In this document: positions 12,844-23,556 of the stretch, piece after piece | Layout of the letters: each line of letters opens with the position of its first letter | How positions within the stretch are numbered: position 1 is the first letter of the stretch | Source: [Phialemoniopsis] sp. UDSM-2020 | Lineage: Eukaryota; Ascomycota; Sordariomycetes; Thyridiales; Thyridiaceae | Direction: 5' to 3' | NCBI GenBank assembly: GCA_018873225.1 | Contig: JAEILZ010000002.1 | Location: 806,001 to 870,000 of the forward strand | Length of the DNA: 64,000 nt | Made by a program: the position numbers and the translations under genes | The notes under the pieces: generated by a model | Database searches by the model: none | Told to the model about the DNA's origin: nothing | The model's input: only the letters and a program-made list of their open reading frames with translations

Positions 12844-13175
12844 CAAAGTGAGGGCTCAGCTCATCCACGCTAACCCTAGAACGCGCAAGATCTGGGTCTG
12901 GACCGCCTGCCAGATCTAAACGCGTGTTCCGTCTACCCCTGTAACATGCGATTTTTGCACATCTCGGTCAGAAAGATCCCTCAAATGCAGCTGGACCGCT
13001 GCTCGATATGGCATTCTAATCAGGGCTGGAAAAGCTGAAGACCTGGGGGGATGTTGCCGGCCGACGCCTGGTCTCAAGTAGTGTTATAAGAGTAGCTTGA
13101 GACCCAAGAATTCGACAGCTTTGGCAGAGCCGATTCGTGTGTGTGTTTTGAAAGCAGCGTAGAAAGACTCCCAAT
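12844..13175. promoter_or_regulatory. Interval between the LTR element and a secreted-protein gene
   Basis: About 330 bp of normal composition, presumably the promoter and 5' UTR of the gene at 13176. No separate gene is seen. Confidence 0.4.
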
Positions 13176-14463
13176 ATGAAATTCTCGCTCACCTTTTTGG
13201 CGCCTTCGTTGGCGGCCGCCGCCGTCCCGGCGATCCTTGCCCGCGCCTGCGGCGACAACTGCGCTCGCGCCGTGATTGCCAAGGCCTTCACCACCCGCGA
13301 CGGAGCGGGTGACTGCGCCAAGTATCTGATGACGACTGTGACCCCGGGTGCCATGTAAGTCCCTTGTGCTGCGGGTGTAGAATTTCATTTGAGCTGTCAA
13401 CTGGTGAGTCTGATGTTTTTCTGCGAAATAGCACCATCACGCAAACGCACACCGAGAGCTTCTCGCCGACTGCCACTATCACGGTCACGTCCACGACTTT
13501 GACCACGGAGACTACTGCCACGACTGAGGTCAACACCGTCAAGGAGGTACGTTCACGAAAGGCACAGACAAGCCGAGGGTCCGGGAGCAACTAAAGACTG
13601 ACGCACATTGGCAAATCCAGACGGCGCAAACCACGGTCATGATCACTCAGCAGATTGAGGTTACGAAGCGCGACCAGGAGCAGCAGCCCGCAATTCCGGC
13701 CTATGCCTCGGCGTGCTCCGGCGCCGCCAGGTACTCCACCGCCTGCGCGTGCGTCGGCGTCTCGATGACGACCATCACGGCCGCCGTACCCACCTCTACG
13801 GCCATTGTCACCGTCTCCGTCTCCGACACGACGACCCTGACTGTCTCTGCTGTCGAGACGAGCGTGACCACCAGCATCTCTGTTGAGTCGACCACCACCA
13901 CCACGACGTAAGTACCATTGGACCAAGCCTGCCTTTTCACTTCCCCGATTCACTAACCTTTCATCCAAAGCGACGCGACATCCACATCCACAAAGATCGT
14001 CAACCCGCAAGCCACGCCGACATTCTACCTCCGCTCCGCCGGCGGCGACAACCCGGGCTCCTTCGTCACCGTCGAAAACGAGGGCGGAAGCAGTTTCTAC
14101 TACAGCTACCTGACGCTCGACCCTTCGGGCAGCGCCAGCCAGGCCGCGCGCTTCACGCTGCAGGACAACACCTTGCTCCTCGTCGACCCGGCCGTGCCGG
14201 GCTTCGCCGTACCCCTGTACTTCCGCGCGAGCGTCACGCCGTACCTCGCCGACGACGTCGCGCACCGCGTCATCATGGGCCAGCAGGACTACCTCAAGGC
14301 CTACTGCTACGCCTACTACGGCCAGCTGCTGTGCCGCGACCGGTACGACATGGGCACGCCGCGGTCCTGGGCGCAGCTGGCGACCGTGCTTCTGCTGGAC
14401 ACGCACGCCGCGAACGCCTATGCGACGGACTTGAGTGGACTTGAGATTGTGGCGATTCCGTAG
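13176..14463 (+). CDS. Secreted Ser/Thr-rich protein of unknown function
   Basis: A 357-residue protein in four exons (13176-13354, 13432-13546, 13621-13907, 13971-14463). It opens with a clear signal peptide (MKFSLTFLAPSLAAAAVPAI) and then a short Cys-containing segment (ACGDNCARAV, DCAKYL). Next come long Thr/Ser/Val-rich stretches (TITVTSTTLTTETTATTE and others), expected to be heavily O-glycosylated and extended, with a second small Cys segment (ACSGAARYSTACACVGV). The C-terminal ~150 residues look globular (FYLRSAGGDNPGSFVTVENE, DNTLLLVDP), like the carbohydrate- or wall-associated tail domains common in Sordariomycete secreted proteins. No GPI signal is visible. The gene lies about 330 bp from the retrotransposon. 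I do not recognise a characterised homologue. Confidence 0.78.
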
Positions 14464-14969
14464 AGTAAGGGGTTAGAAAGTCGGCGGGTGTGCGGTAGAT
14501 GTGCTTCTAGAAGGAAAAGATAGTGAAATCCGAAGAAATGACGAACTTATCGGCCAAACGCGACATGATTACGGGCAATGAATTGCACTGCCTGTGGGGG
14601 GAAGAATGAGGTCCCGGCTGAGTAATGGTGCTGAGATAACGAGACTACGGGTCTTCCGAAGTCGCTTACAGTGGGTCCACGCAGGCGGCTTGGGTCGGCA
14701 TTGGCACGCTGTGAGGCTCGAGACCGTTTATTGATATTATCGAACATCGGAGAAGTCTGAAGGATGGAGGTGAAACATTGATCGGATTTTTGATTGCTAT
14801 CTAGGCGAATGGAATATTGTGTTGATGTTTTTGTCACGGAATACACTTGGCAGGGCATCCGCCGCCAAAATTGGCCTGGGCAGGCCACTTCAAGCATCTG
14901 AAGCCAGGTGTGTGAGACCTACAGGAGCTACTGAACATATTAGGAAACTAATCACTTAGCAATTACAGG
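14464..14969. other. Intergenic, possibly with an unrecognised 5' exon
   Basis: Mostly 3' UTR and promoter. Because the gene that follows has no in-frame ATG near its apparent N-terminus, a short first exon may lie here. A GTGTGTGAG donor-like site at about 14909 and acceptor-like TTAG/ACAG at about 14959-14969 are candidates. Confidence 0.3.
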
Positions 14970-15881
14970 TCAATCAAGAAACATCATGCTGCCATATTCT
15001 CCAGGAGTAAAAGCACAACATCACAATTTGGTTTCGTAGACAGGCACCCAGACTTCAAGAAGACCGAAGCGTCACGGCCGGACTTCAATCGCCATGCCCA
15101 CCCCGTCCCCATCACCAAAACACCTAACCCAGACTGGACGTTTGGCTCGGGGGTGAAACGGACCACCAGCCAGGCCGCCGAGGATAAGTTCGTCGAAATT
15201 GACCCCTACGCTGAAGGCCGCTCCTTCATGGATAACTACCGCCTCCTCGTCTCGGGCGTCGTGCCTCGACCCATCGGCTTTCTAAGCACGGTTTCCGCCG
15301 ATGGCACGACAGAAAACCTGTCGCCCTTCAGTTACTTCCAGGTCGTCGACCACGACCCGCCGACCTTCATCGTGGGCTTCTCGGCGCGAGCCGGCCGGCC
15401 CAAGGACACGTACAGGAACCTGCTAGAATCGGGCGAGTGCACGATCAACATCGTGTCGGAGGACATGATCGAAGCCGTGAGCGCGACGTCGGTCGACGCC
15501 CCCTACGGCGTGTCGGAGTGGGAGGTGTCCGGGCTTACTCGCGGGAAGACTACGACTGTGCGGCCTGCAAGGGTGGCCGAGTCGGTGTTTTCGATCGAGG
15601 GCAAGCTGGTCGACACCAAGGAGTTTACGAGCCACGCCAAGCACGGCTACAGTGTTGCTTCTCTGGCTGTGATTGAGGCTACGCGCTTTTGGGTCAGGGG
15701 CGACGCGCTCGACGATTCTGGGAAGAACATCGACCTCGATGTGCTGAGGCCCATCGCGCAGCTGGGTGGCATTTCATATGGGAGGGTCACGGAAGTCTTT
15801 GAGTTGCCTAGGAAGACGTGGAAAGAGGCAGTCGAGGAAGCTCCGTGGTTAGAAGACCTGCCGAATGCAAAGGAGAAATAG
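14970..15881 (+). CDS. Flavin-reductase-like / FMN-binding split-barrel protein (5' end uncertain)
   Basis: The protein binds FMN through a flavin-reductase-like barrel and is probably a soluble flavoprotein oxidoreductase. The family core is clear: SGVVPRPIGFLST, NLSPFSYFQVVDHDPP, KDTYRNLLESGECTINIVSE, APYGVSEWEVSGL, FSIEGKLVDTKEF and LRPIAQLGGISYGRV. The conserved family N-terminus is also present in frame (RHPDFKKTEASR at about 15038-15075, then TKTPNPDW). The only in-frame ATG is at 15228, inside the domain, and an in-frame stop closes the frame at about 14947-14949. The true start must therefore lie in an upstream exon joined at an acceptor near 14960-14970, or has been lost. Downstream the frame is intact to 15881. 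Confidence 0.78.
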   Translation, partial: SIKKHHAAIFSRSKSTTSQFGFVDRHPDFKKTEASRPDFNRHAHPVPITKTPNPDWTFGSGVKRTTSQAAEDKFVEIDPYAEGRSFMDNYRLLVSGVVPRPIGFLSTVSADGTTENLSPFSYFQVVDHDPPTFIVGFSARAGRPKDTYRNLLESGECTINIVSEDMIEAVSATSVDAPYGVSEWEVSGLTRGKTTTVRPARVAESVFSIEGKLVDTKEFTSHAKHGYSVASLAVIEATRFWVRGDALDDSGKNIDLDVLRPIAQLGGISYGRVTEVFELPRKTWKEAVEEAPWLEDLPNAKEK

Positions 15882-16024
15882 TTTCAAGAAAGGGGGTTAA
15901 TCAGTTGCAATATTAGAAGACGCATTGGATGATATAAATGTAAAGAAAAGATAAAATCCCGTAGATTGTATCTTGTGTTTCATGTCCCTCCATCGACAGT
16001 CATATTTCAGTTATCCCACAGAAT

Positions 16025-17901
16025 CTACAGGTCGGCTTGGTCAAAATTGCGAATAAAGTCGTAGTAGAACTTTGCCATGTTGACATGCTCTGACATCAAC
16101 AGACGTTCATTGATAGTGTGGATGTTGGAGAACGATTTGAGCCTTCCCGGGCTCCATCTGTAGATGTTCTTCGAGAGATCTGCTTAGGCTGATCAGCGAT
16201 CACATCTTCACATTAACAAGAACAATTGTGACGCGAGATGAGAAAGCAAAGACTTACTCAGGTAATGACGAGTGTCAGTATTCCCTGTCATCGCCCCCGG
16301 GGCAACCACTACCGTGGACCGCTTGGTCTTCTGAGAAAATGTATGCCGGACAGTACCCGCAAACACATCCCAGATAGGTCCCGAAGTAGGCGACTGCGGC
16401 GTGATGTATGACTTCTTCCTCACCTCCAAGGTCAAGCTGCCATTGTAACTCGGCTTCCACCCATGGCGCGGGTGCCGCGACAGCCCGTTGGTGGCGAGGT
16501 ACTCGTCATAGTCCGGGTCGCCCTCAAAGGCATCCAGCTTGATATCGTACTTGCCGACAACGTCCTCGGCCAGGCGCGCGATGCGGTGCTGGATGCTGCC
16601 GATGCTGTCTTGCGGCGCGAACCGGTGGTTGACACCAAGCGTCACGGACTCCGGCAGCGCATTGATCTTTTGCCCGCCCTCGATCCAGTCCACGGCCTGC
16701 GATGTCTGGATGAAGTACTGCGTTTCGCGCGACGCCTGGGCCATGATCTGCGCTGCGGTCCGCAGGTCGCCCCGGCGGACGGACCAGGTTAGCTCTGGGA
16801 CGGCGTCGGGTGAATACTGTGTCAGGCAGACCAGAGCCTGGTGCACAGGGCTGTTGCGGCCGATCTCGGGCTCAAACGGGTTGGCTTCGAGGTTAGTGAC
16901 AATTTCGGACATGATACCGATGGCTGTGTTGGGCGGAGGTGCAGAGGAGTGCCCACCCACGACGTTGATGTCGAAATACACGTCTAGGTAGCCCTTCTCA
17001 TACACGGCGGGGAGGGCGTACAATGTGTCGCCCACACTCTGCAAGCCCGCGCCACCTTCGTCTAGGATCACCGCGATGCCGTCTTTACCATACTTGTTCT
17101 CTAGATAGGTAGAGATTTCGCCAGCGCCGCGAGTTCCGCCGCACTCCTCGTCGAATCCAAAGGCGAACACTACGGTGCGGCGGGGGTCGTAGTCTTCTTG
17201 GGAGAGAAGGGATTCCATAGCTGACATCAGAGCCGTGACTGCAGACTTGTCGTCAGAGGCACCGCGGCCGTACAGGTACCCGCTGCTCTTGTCGTAATAG
17301 GCGTCAAAGGGTGGGTGGTCCCACTGATCAAGGGTCTCTTGCTCGACGGGCACGACATCCTGGTGCGCAGTGAGGAGAACCGGCTTGAGATGCTCATCAG
17401 AGCCTTGCACCGTGTACACCAGACCGAATCTGTTGACGATGTCGACGGTAGCGTACTTGTCTCTAGGGATGATTAGCTTTTCCTGCCGCGTTACGGCCCA
17501 GCTCGGTTGTGTTATCACCGGGGGGCTTACATATTGGGATAGTTGTCCTTCAAGACCTTGGGAATGTCGTAGAAGGGCTTCCACCTTTCGTCCTCATCAA
17601 AGTCGCCGAGGTCATCGTAGCAGATTGAGGGCACACGAACGAGGGATTAGTGTCGCTCGACTAAGTCCTTGAGAAATTCATTACCGGAAAATGCTTTGTC
17701 AGAGCTAAGGAGTCCGTCATCCGAGGGGTCGATAGCGCGAGGGAGATCACATCTTGGTCTGGAAGGATGATGGCCGTGATCCCCGTTGCCTAGGAAAGCG
17801 TCGAGCCCAAAGGTGTACTGGCGTCCCCATGACGGCAGAGAATGTACTGCTTCTATTGCAGCTACGACGGCGAGAAGGGACAGCTGGAGGTACCTCATCA
17901 T
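16025..17901 (-). pseudogene. M20 carboxypeptidase S-like metallopeptidase with an in-frame TAA at codon 85
   Basis: Zn-dependent M20 peptidase of the vacuolar carboxypeptidase S family. Exons are 17531-17901, 16258-17462 and 16025-16179, totalling 577 codons. A signal peptide or anchor comes first (MRYLQLSLLAVVAAIEAVHS). Metal and catalytic motifs are present: TAHQDVVPVE (HxD), GRGASDDKSAV, GFDEECGG (Glu-Glu) and the C-terminal NTDTRHY with RWSPGR. One defect stands out: codon 85 (17647-17649) is TAA between VERH and SLVRVPSICYDDLG, where the same frame continues as conserved coding sequence. CAA (Gln) to TAA needs a single C-to-T change in a CpA context, the change RIP prefers. No splice pair near it would skip the stop. 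The call is recent pseudogene, sequencing error, or readthrough. Confidence 0.8.
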
Positions 17902-18808
17902 GAGAGATTAAAAAGGTGAAGACAGGAGATGATGATTTGCACGTAAAGATGGCCCATGCTGAGTGTGATTCAGGGCATTATATGGCTCTGGAGATGAGAG
18001 CCTTGTGGGAATAAGCATGGTTGCCTTCGGAGCATAGGCCGCTAGCTATTGCTGCCGGTGTGGACATGGATGCCACAGACTTCACGCCCGAAACCGGGTT
18101 ATGGGATCTGCATTTCGCACCGCGGTTGTACTGCACCAATGTAAGACGGGACGGCGCCGAACTGCATATGAGGCGGCCTATCGGAAGCTCATAGACAAGC
18201 TGCATTATCCGGATTCTAGATGCAGGTGTTTTCGTTGCGTGGGGGATCTGGAAGCCTGAGATGAGCCGGTGAGGTGAGTGCGGGGAGGGCGGTGCGGCAA
18301 GCTGCCGTGACACCTGGGGGTCTCGGATGTTGACCTTGATGCACGAGGCAACTAACCGTGCCTATCAGCCTCCTCCACATGCGATATAGCACAACATATG
18401 CAGGCATGGCAAACGCAAATACCAGTCAGGGGAAAGGCTAGTTCGAGAAAACTCAGAGACAGTATCAAGGACTGGTCCGATGGCGAGCGAGGCACATCAC
18501 TGTTCCAATGAACAAGACCTCTGTGCAGTTGGTGCACAACATAGAGCTCTAGAAGTGCGTTACACTACAGGGCGATAAAGGACAAGCATGAAACTGTGTC
18601 ATTCTCATCGGACTAACATGGTCACTCCGAGAGGGACTATTGCGCAATGATCCGGAAGCCAATGTGCGTACCACCCTCCGCGGATGATCGTACGGCCTAC
18701 AATTCATCATCCCGACCTGATCGCCAGCCCGGTTGTTGTCATTGGAGTAAAAGATGGAGTCGCAATCGCCTGAGCCACAAGTCACAACATGACCTTGAGC
18801 AGGTCCAC
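17902..18808. other. Intergenic between carboxypeptidase and sugar transporter
   Basis: About 900 bp holding the peptidase promoter (17902 rightwards) and the transporter 3' UTR. I see no supported ORF. Confidence 0.4.
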
Positions 18809-20601
18809 TCAAGAGTTCTCTGTGAACTTGACACCCACACCCGTGGCCACGACCACCTGGTTCATCTGCTTGCTGCGCCTGACCGGCTTGGGGTCGTTGA
18901 AGATCTCCTCGACCTCCTCGAGCGAGCGGCCCTTGGTCTCGACCGTGACAAAGTACATCATGAAGAAGTGCGCCACGTGCAGCACCAGGAAGATGGTGTA
19001 GACCTTCCAGCCGATGTTCTTGAGCGCGATGGGCGTCGCGTAGAGGTTGATGAAGCTCGCGAGCGCGCCGACAAACTTGTCGGCCGCGATGCCCTTGGCG
19101 CGGATGTCGTTGCTCAGGATCTCGGCCGGGTAGAGCGCCTGCAGCGGCGTGATGCAGAAGGACGAGACGATACCGTAGAGGAACATCATGGCGATGAAGG
19201 CGTACCCGGACTCGCGCGCGATGTGCCCATTAGCTAGCCCGGCGAGCACGTTGATGGGCACGTAGATGAGGCCCGATAGGAAGATGCCCCACAGCATGAG
19301 CGGCCGACGGCCCCAGGTGTCGACGAAGAAGACGCCCACGAGCCCGCCGCAGAAGCTGAAGACGTTGTTGAGGGCGTTCATGAGCAGCTGCTGCTTCGAG
19401 TTTGTGAGGCCGACTGTCTCGAGGATACTGGGCAGGTAGTACGAGATAACGGCGCCGCCGGTGAACTGCGAGAAGACGACGAGCAGGAAGAGGATGTACA
19501 TCCGGTACAGGTTGGCACGTGTCGAGAAGAGGATCTTGTAGTTGTACCATTTAGTCGTGTCGTGCTCCTCGCCGTACTCGACCGAGAGCTTGATTTCCTC
19601 GCACTGCAGGGCGACGAGGGCCGAGTCCGGGTTGCCGCCACCGTGGTATTTGACGAGGATGGCGCGGGCTTTGTCCGCCTTGCCGTGCTGCCAAAGCCAG
19701 CGAGGGCTTTCGGGGATGAGGAACCAGACGGTGGTGGCGATGAAGCAGGCGGGGGCGGCTTGGATGATGTACGGGATGCGCCAGGACCAGTTGTTTGGTA
19801 TGTTTGCGGTTCCGTAGCAGGACCAGCTGGCAGCTGTGGTTAAACAAGTGTCAGAGTAGGTTTAAAGGGGATTTTGATCAGTTCCGCTTAGATGGACATA
19901 CTCAATGAACCAATGTACCACCCGAGAACATTGTAGAGACCACCAAATAGTCCTCTCCACGTCGGGTAAGCCATCTCGACAATGTAGGTAGGAGCGGCCG
20001 TCGTGCACATCGGGACACCAATACCCACGATTAGCCGCCCGGCAATGAAGGCGGTGAGTTGGGGAGCGGTAGCCTGCACGACGGATCCGATGATGATGAA
20101 CAGAGATCCGATTGCCATTCCCGCCCGGCGCCCGAAGGTATCGAGGACGAAACCGGTGAAGAAACTGCCGATGATCTGACCAGCCGTGTAGATGGCAATG
20201 ACAAGACCAATCTTGTCGCCAACCTTTCCGACCTTGAAGTGATCGTGCCACTGCGTCATGGCGTTGATCGAGCTCATTACGGAGCCGTCGTACCCGTTCA
20301 TCACTCCATCTAGACACAAAGAGAGTCAGCCAACCAACAACAATGGGTACATTCTTCGGCAAAGGGCACGAGACATACTCAGAGTGGCAAAAAGCATAAA
20401 TGAGAATAGCTGAATCTGTCTCTTGGATCTGTAGTTGGGTTGATCCTTGGCGATGGCATCGGCCAGCTCAACTGACAAAACTCTGACCTCTTTTGTCTTC
20501 GCATGGTCGTCTGGCTGCTTCGAGTCATCCACTGAGCCAATGTGCTCTTGGGTCGGCTTGTCGGTGGAGGCCGAGATGCCTGCTGCCTCGGTTGAAGCCA
20601 T
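18809..20601 (-). CDS. MFS sugar transporter (hexose/lactose permease-like)
   Basis: A 551-residue plasma-membrane sugar:H+ symporter of the sugar-porter family. Exons are 20379-20601, 19902-20309 and 18809-19833. Sugar-porter signatures are present: NGYDGSVMSSI in helix 1, LDTFGRRAGM between helices 2 and 3, ESPRWLWQHGKADKAR before the central loop, VDTWGRRPLMLWG between helices 8 and 9, and VETKGRSLEEVEEIF after helix 12. The N-terminal ~60 residues are hydrophilic. It is divergent from the GH127 gene at 21472, with about 870 bp between starts. L-arabinose, a short arabinoside or another pentose/disaccharide is therefore a reasonable guess for its substrate, but motifs do not fix specificity. 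Confidence 0.9.
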
Positions 20602-21471
20602 GATCGCAAATGCTCAAAACAAGATCGCCGGCAATGAACTCTGGAATACTGCTTTAGGGTACTCACCTGAGAAAGCCTGGGAGGAAGTCCATTCCACGAT
20701 CAAGGATGTTGACCTGGACGGTCCTATTTAATACAAGTCCTTCCAGCCGTGAGGTGTCAGACCGAGGCCTGCTCGCAGCGTCGACCTCCATGGATGCAGA
20801 TGACCGAAACGGGAAAGTCGTTGTAGTCTAGCGGAGCAAGAACCCGTCCAGCCGGTCTGGGATCCACTTCGTGGGGGCGGGGAACCTGGGGGCAGGCATG
20901 GGGATGGGCGGGGAAAAGGGATGGCAAGTCTCGAAGGATGAGAGCCAAGAGCAAGTCGAAAGAAGTCTCGCTTTTGATTGGAGCGCTTTTCACAATGCAA
21001 GGGCTAGATCCTTGGGCCAGCGCCAAGGCTGGGAGGTTGGGATGGGCGAGTGTTGGCGCGCTGAAATGGGTCCCGGTCGGGTCAATTGTAACCAAGGGAG
21101 TTTGCCGTGTAAGCAATCAAAGAAGCCGGCGGCATCCAGGATGCTCGGTTAACAGACGAACTCGGCATACTCGCCCTGATATTGCCAGGCGTGGGGGCAG
21201 ACGGCGGGCACACATCGTGGAGCTCTCGGTGCTCGGCGTGTCTCATGACCTTGATTGGGTCGCTTCACTTGGGGCATTCTTTGGCTCGAGCAAGAATTCA
21301 TTGTCGGTTGAACAAACGCGGCTATCCTTGGCACCAGAGGTTGGGGATGAACACTCGTCCGGGAGGCTTGGTGACGAGGTCTCGACTTGACCAAGGCATT
21401 CAATATTGCTCACTGCACCGAGTCGCACTGAAACGACCCCGAATCTGAGCCTCACACATCCTACTTGACTG
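20602..21471. promoter_or_regulatory. Shared divergent promoter region of sugar transporter and GH127
   Basis: About 870 bp separates the outward-facing ATGs at 20601 and 21472. This allows joint regulation of uptake and hydrolysis. I see no clear ORF. G-rich tracts near 20870-20925 (GTGGGGGCGGGG, GGATGGGCGGGG) could fit a CreA- or Zn-finger-type carbon regulator, but this is not tested. Confidence 0.4.
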
Positions 21472-23428
21472 ATGAAGACCAGCACAATGGAGATTCCAAC
21501 TCGCAATGTCGAGATCATATCACCCTTCTGGGCTCATGTTCGCAACAGTGCACGAACCAAGACGATTCCGGCACTCATCACAGCGCAGAAGGAGTCAGGT
21601 CACTGGGACTGCCTGAAATGGAAAGAGGGTCATGTACCGAGACCACATGTAAGTCGACATGACCTCTAGTGCTACTCAGTCTCGTTACTCACACACTTAT
21701 TACTTCTAGCCCTTCTGGGACAGCGATGTCTACAAAACAATAGAGGCGGCATGCTACTTCCTGATGGAGAACCCCGACGAGGCCATCAGGGCCGCAGTCG
21801 AGGAAGCAGTTGACAACATTCGAACGGCACAGCATCCGGACGGGTACATCAACTCGTACTACACCGTTCGCGGCATCAAGGACCGCTGGACGAACCTGCG
21901 CGACGACCACGAGCTTTACTGCATCGGGCACTTGATCGAAGCGTGCGTCGCCTACGAAACCCTGACCAACCGTAGCGGCCGTCTGCTAGAGCCGGTGATG
22001 AAGGCAGTCAGGCACATCGACTCCGTCTTTGGCACGGAAGAGGGCAAGAAGCGCGGGTATCCGGGCCACGAGGAGATTGAGATCGGTCTACTGCGACTGT
22101 ACGAGATGACCGGGGACCCGCTGCTGCTCAAAGTCGCGCGGTACTTCATCCTAGAGAGGGGCGCACGAGATGACAAGGGCGAGATCTACTTTGACAAGGA
22201 GGCGTGGGCGCGGGGAACCGACCCGCGGGACTACAACAGCTTTGAGATGCGGCCCACTTATCGATTTCCCAGAGACTACGCGTACCACCAGGCCGACTGC
22301 CGGCTCGTCGACGCGACGGAGATCAAGGGCCATTCTGTGCGCGCGATGTATTACCTTACGGCGGCGACAGACCTGTACCGTTTGACCGGAGACGAGGAGA
22401 TCAAGGCGGCGTTGTACAGGCTCTGGAGAGATATGGTGGACAAGAAGATGTACATCACGGGCGGGCTTGGCTCGGTCAAGCAGTGGGAAGGCTTCGGCCA
22501 TGCTTACGTACTTGGAGATACCGAAGAGGGTGGGTGCTGCTACGCCGAGACCTGTGCGACGTTCGGCTTGATTGTCTGGTGCCAGCGGATGCTGCGCCTC
22601 GAGCTCAAGTCGGAGTATGCGGACGTCATGGAGATTGGACTCTACAACGGCTTCCTCGGCGCCGTCGGTCTCGAAGGAGAGTCGTTTTACTACGAGAATC
22701 CTCTCCGGACATTTACTGGTCGACCCAAGGAGAGGAGCAGGTGGTTTCAGGTGGCTTGCTGCCCGCCCAATGTCGCGAAGCTTCTTGGTAATCTCGGGCC
22801 GTATATTTGGTCCGTCAAGGACAACCGCGTCGCGGTTCACCTTTATATCGCTAGCACGCTCCGAGTCCCTGGCACCGACGCCGTGGTGACCATGAAGACA
22901 GACGCTCCCTGGTCCGGCAAGGTCGAGATCAGCTACACGGGGTCAGTGGCTCTGGCCTTACGTATCCCAGGCTGGGCAGAAGGCTACAAAGTCAGTGTGG
23001 AAGGCGGGGAGGTCAAGGACGGCTATCTCTACCTACCGGAGAGCGCCGATGGAAGCGTCGAGATAGCGTTCGAGATGAGACCGCGGAAGATGTACGCCCA
23101 TCCCCGGACCGGCAAGAACGAGGTTTGTATTATGCGCGGCCCGCTCGTGTACTGCGTCGAGGATGTCGACAACGGGATCGATGTTGATAACATTGCCATA
23201 TCGTCTGGACCCTTGCAGAACGGCTCTCCACTCAAGATCATGGACCATGAGGTTATTCCTGTCATGGTTAAAGGGAGGGAGATCAAAAGTGCCGATAGTT
23301 CCAAACTGTACGACCACAACCCGTGGGTGCAGGGTGAGGAGAAAGACTTCACATTCATCCCGTATTATGCAAGAGCGAATCGAGGCGGCAGTGGAGGCAT
23401 GAGGGTGTGGTGTTTCCGTTCAACGTGA
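21472..23428 (+). CDS. GH127 beta-L-arabinofuranosidase (copy 1)
   Basis: A 631-residue glycoside hydrolase of family GH127 (DUF1680), which removes non-reducing beta-L-arabinofuranose, classically from hydroxyproline-linked beta-arabino-oligosaccharides. Exons are 21472-21648 and 21710-23428. By alignment to the founding enzyme HypBA1, the acid/base Glu is E319 in QWEGFG. The Zn ligands and nucleophile are E339 and C341 in YAETCA, and C409-C410 in ACCPPN. All are present at nearly the HypBA1 numbering. N-terminal SPFWAHVR and PFWDSDVYKTIEAACYFL are typical. No signal peptide is seen, so the enzyme is probably intracellular and acts on imported substrate, which fits the divergent sugar transporter. 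ATG 21472 is used; a second Met is at 21487. Confidence 0.92.
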
Positions 23429-23556
23429 TAGACGCTATAGAGTGTCAAGTAGACAAATTATTAGATTGTTCAGGAAATGTGTGAAGTAATGGGTAGATCT
23501 TCTATTCTCCAGCTAATTGGTTTGTAAGATCGTCTACCCAAAATATGTGCTATTCT

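Noticed and set aside
13591..14406. Long minus-strand ORF (271 codons) opposite the secreted-protein gene
   Set aside because: It is a GC3-driven antisense shadow of exons 3-4 with Arg/Gly/Val-biased composition and no motif. The plus strand has a signal peptide and spliced frame.
22151..22840. Minus-strand ORF inside GH127 copy 1
   Set aside because: It is antisense to conserved catalytic exons and has no recognisable domain.
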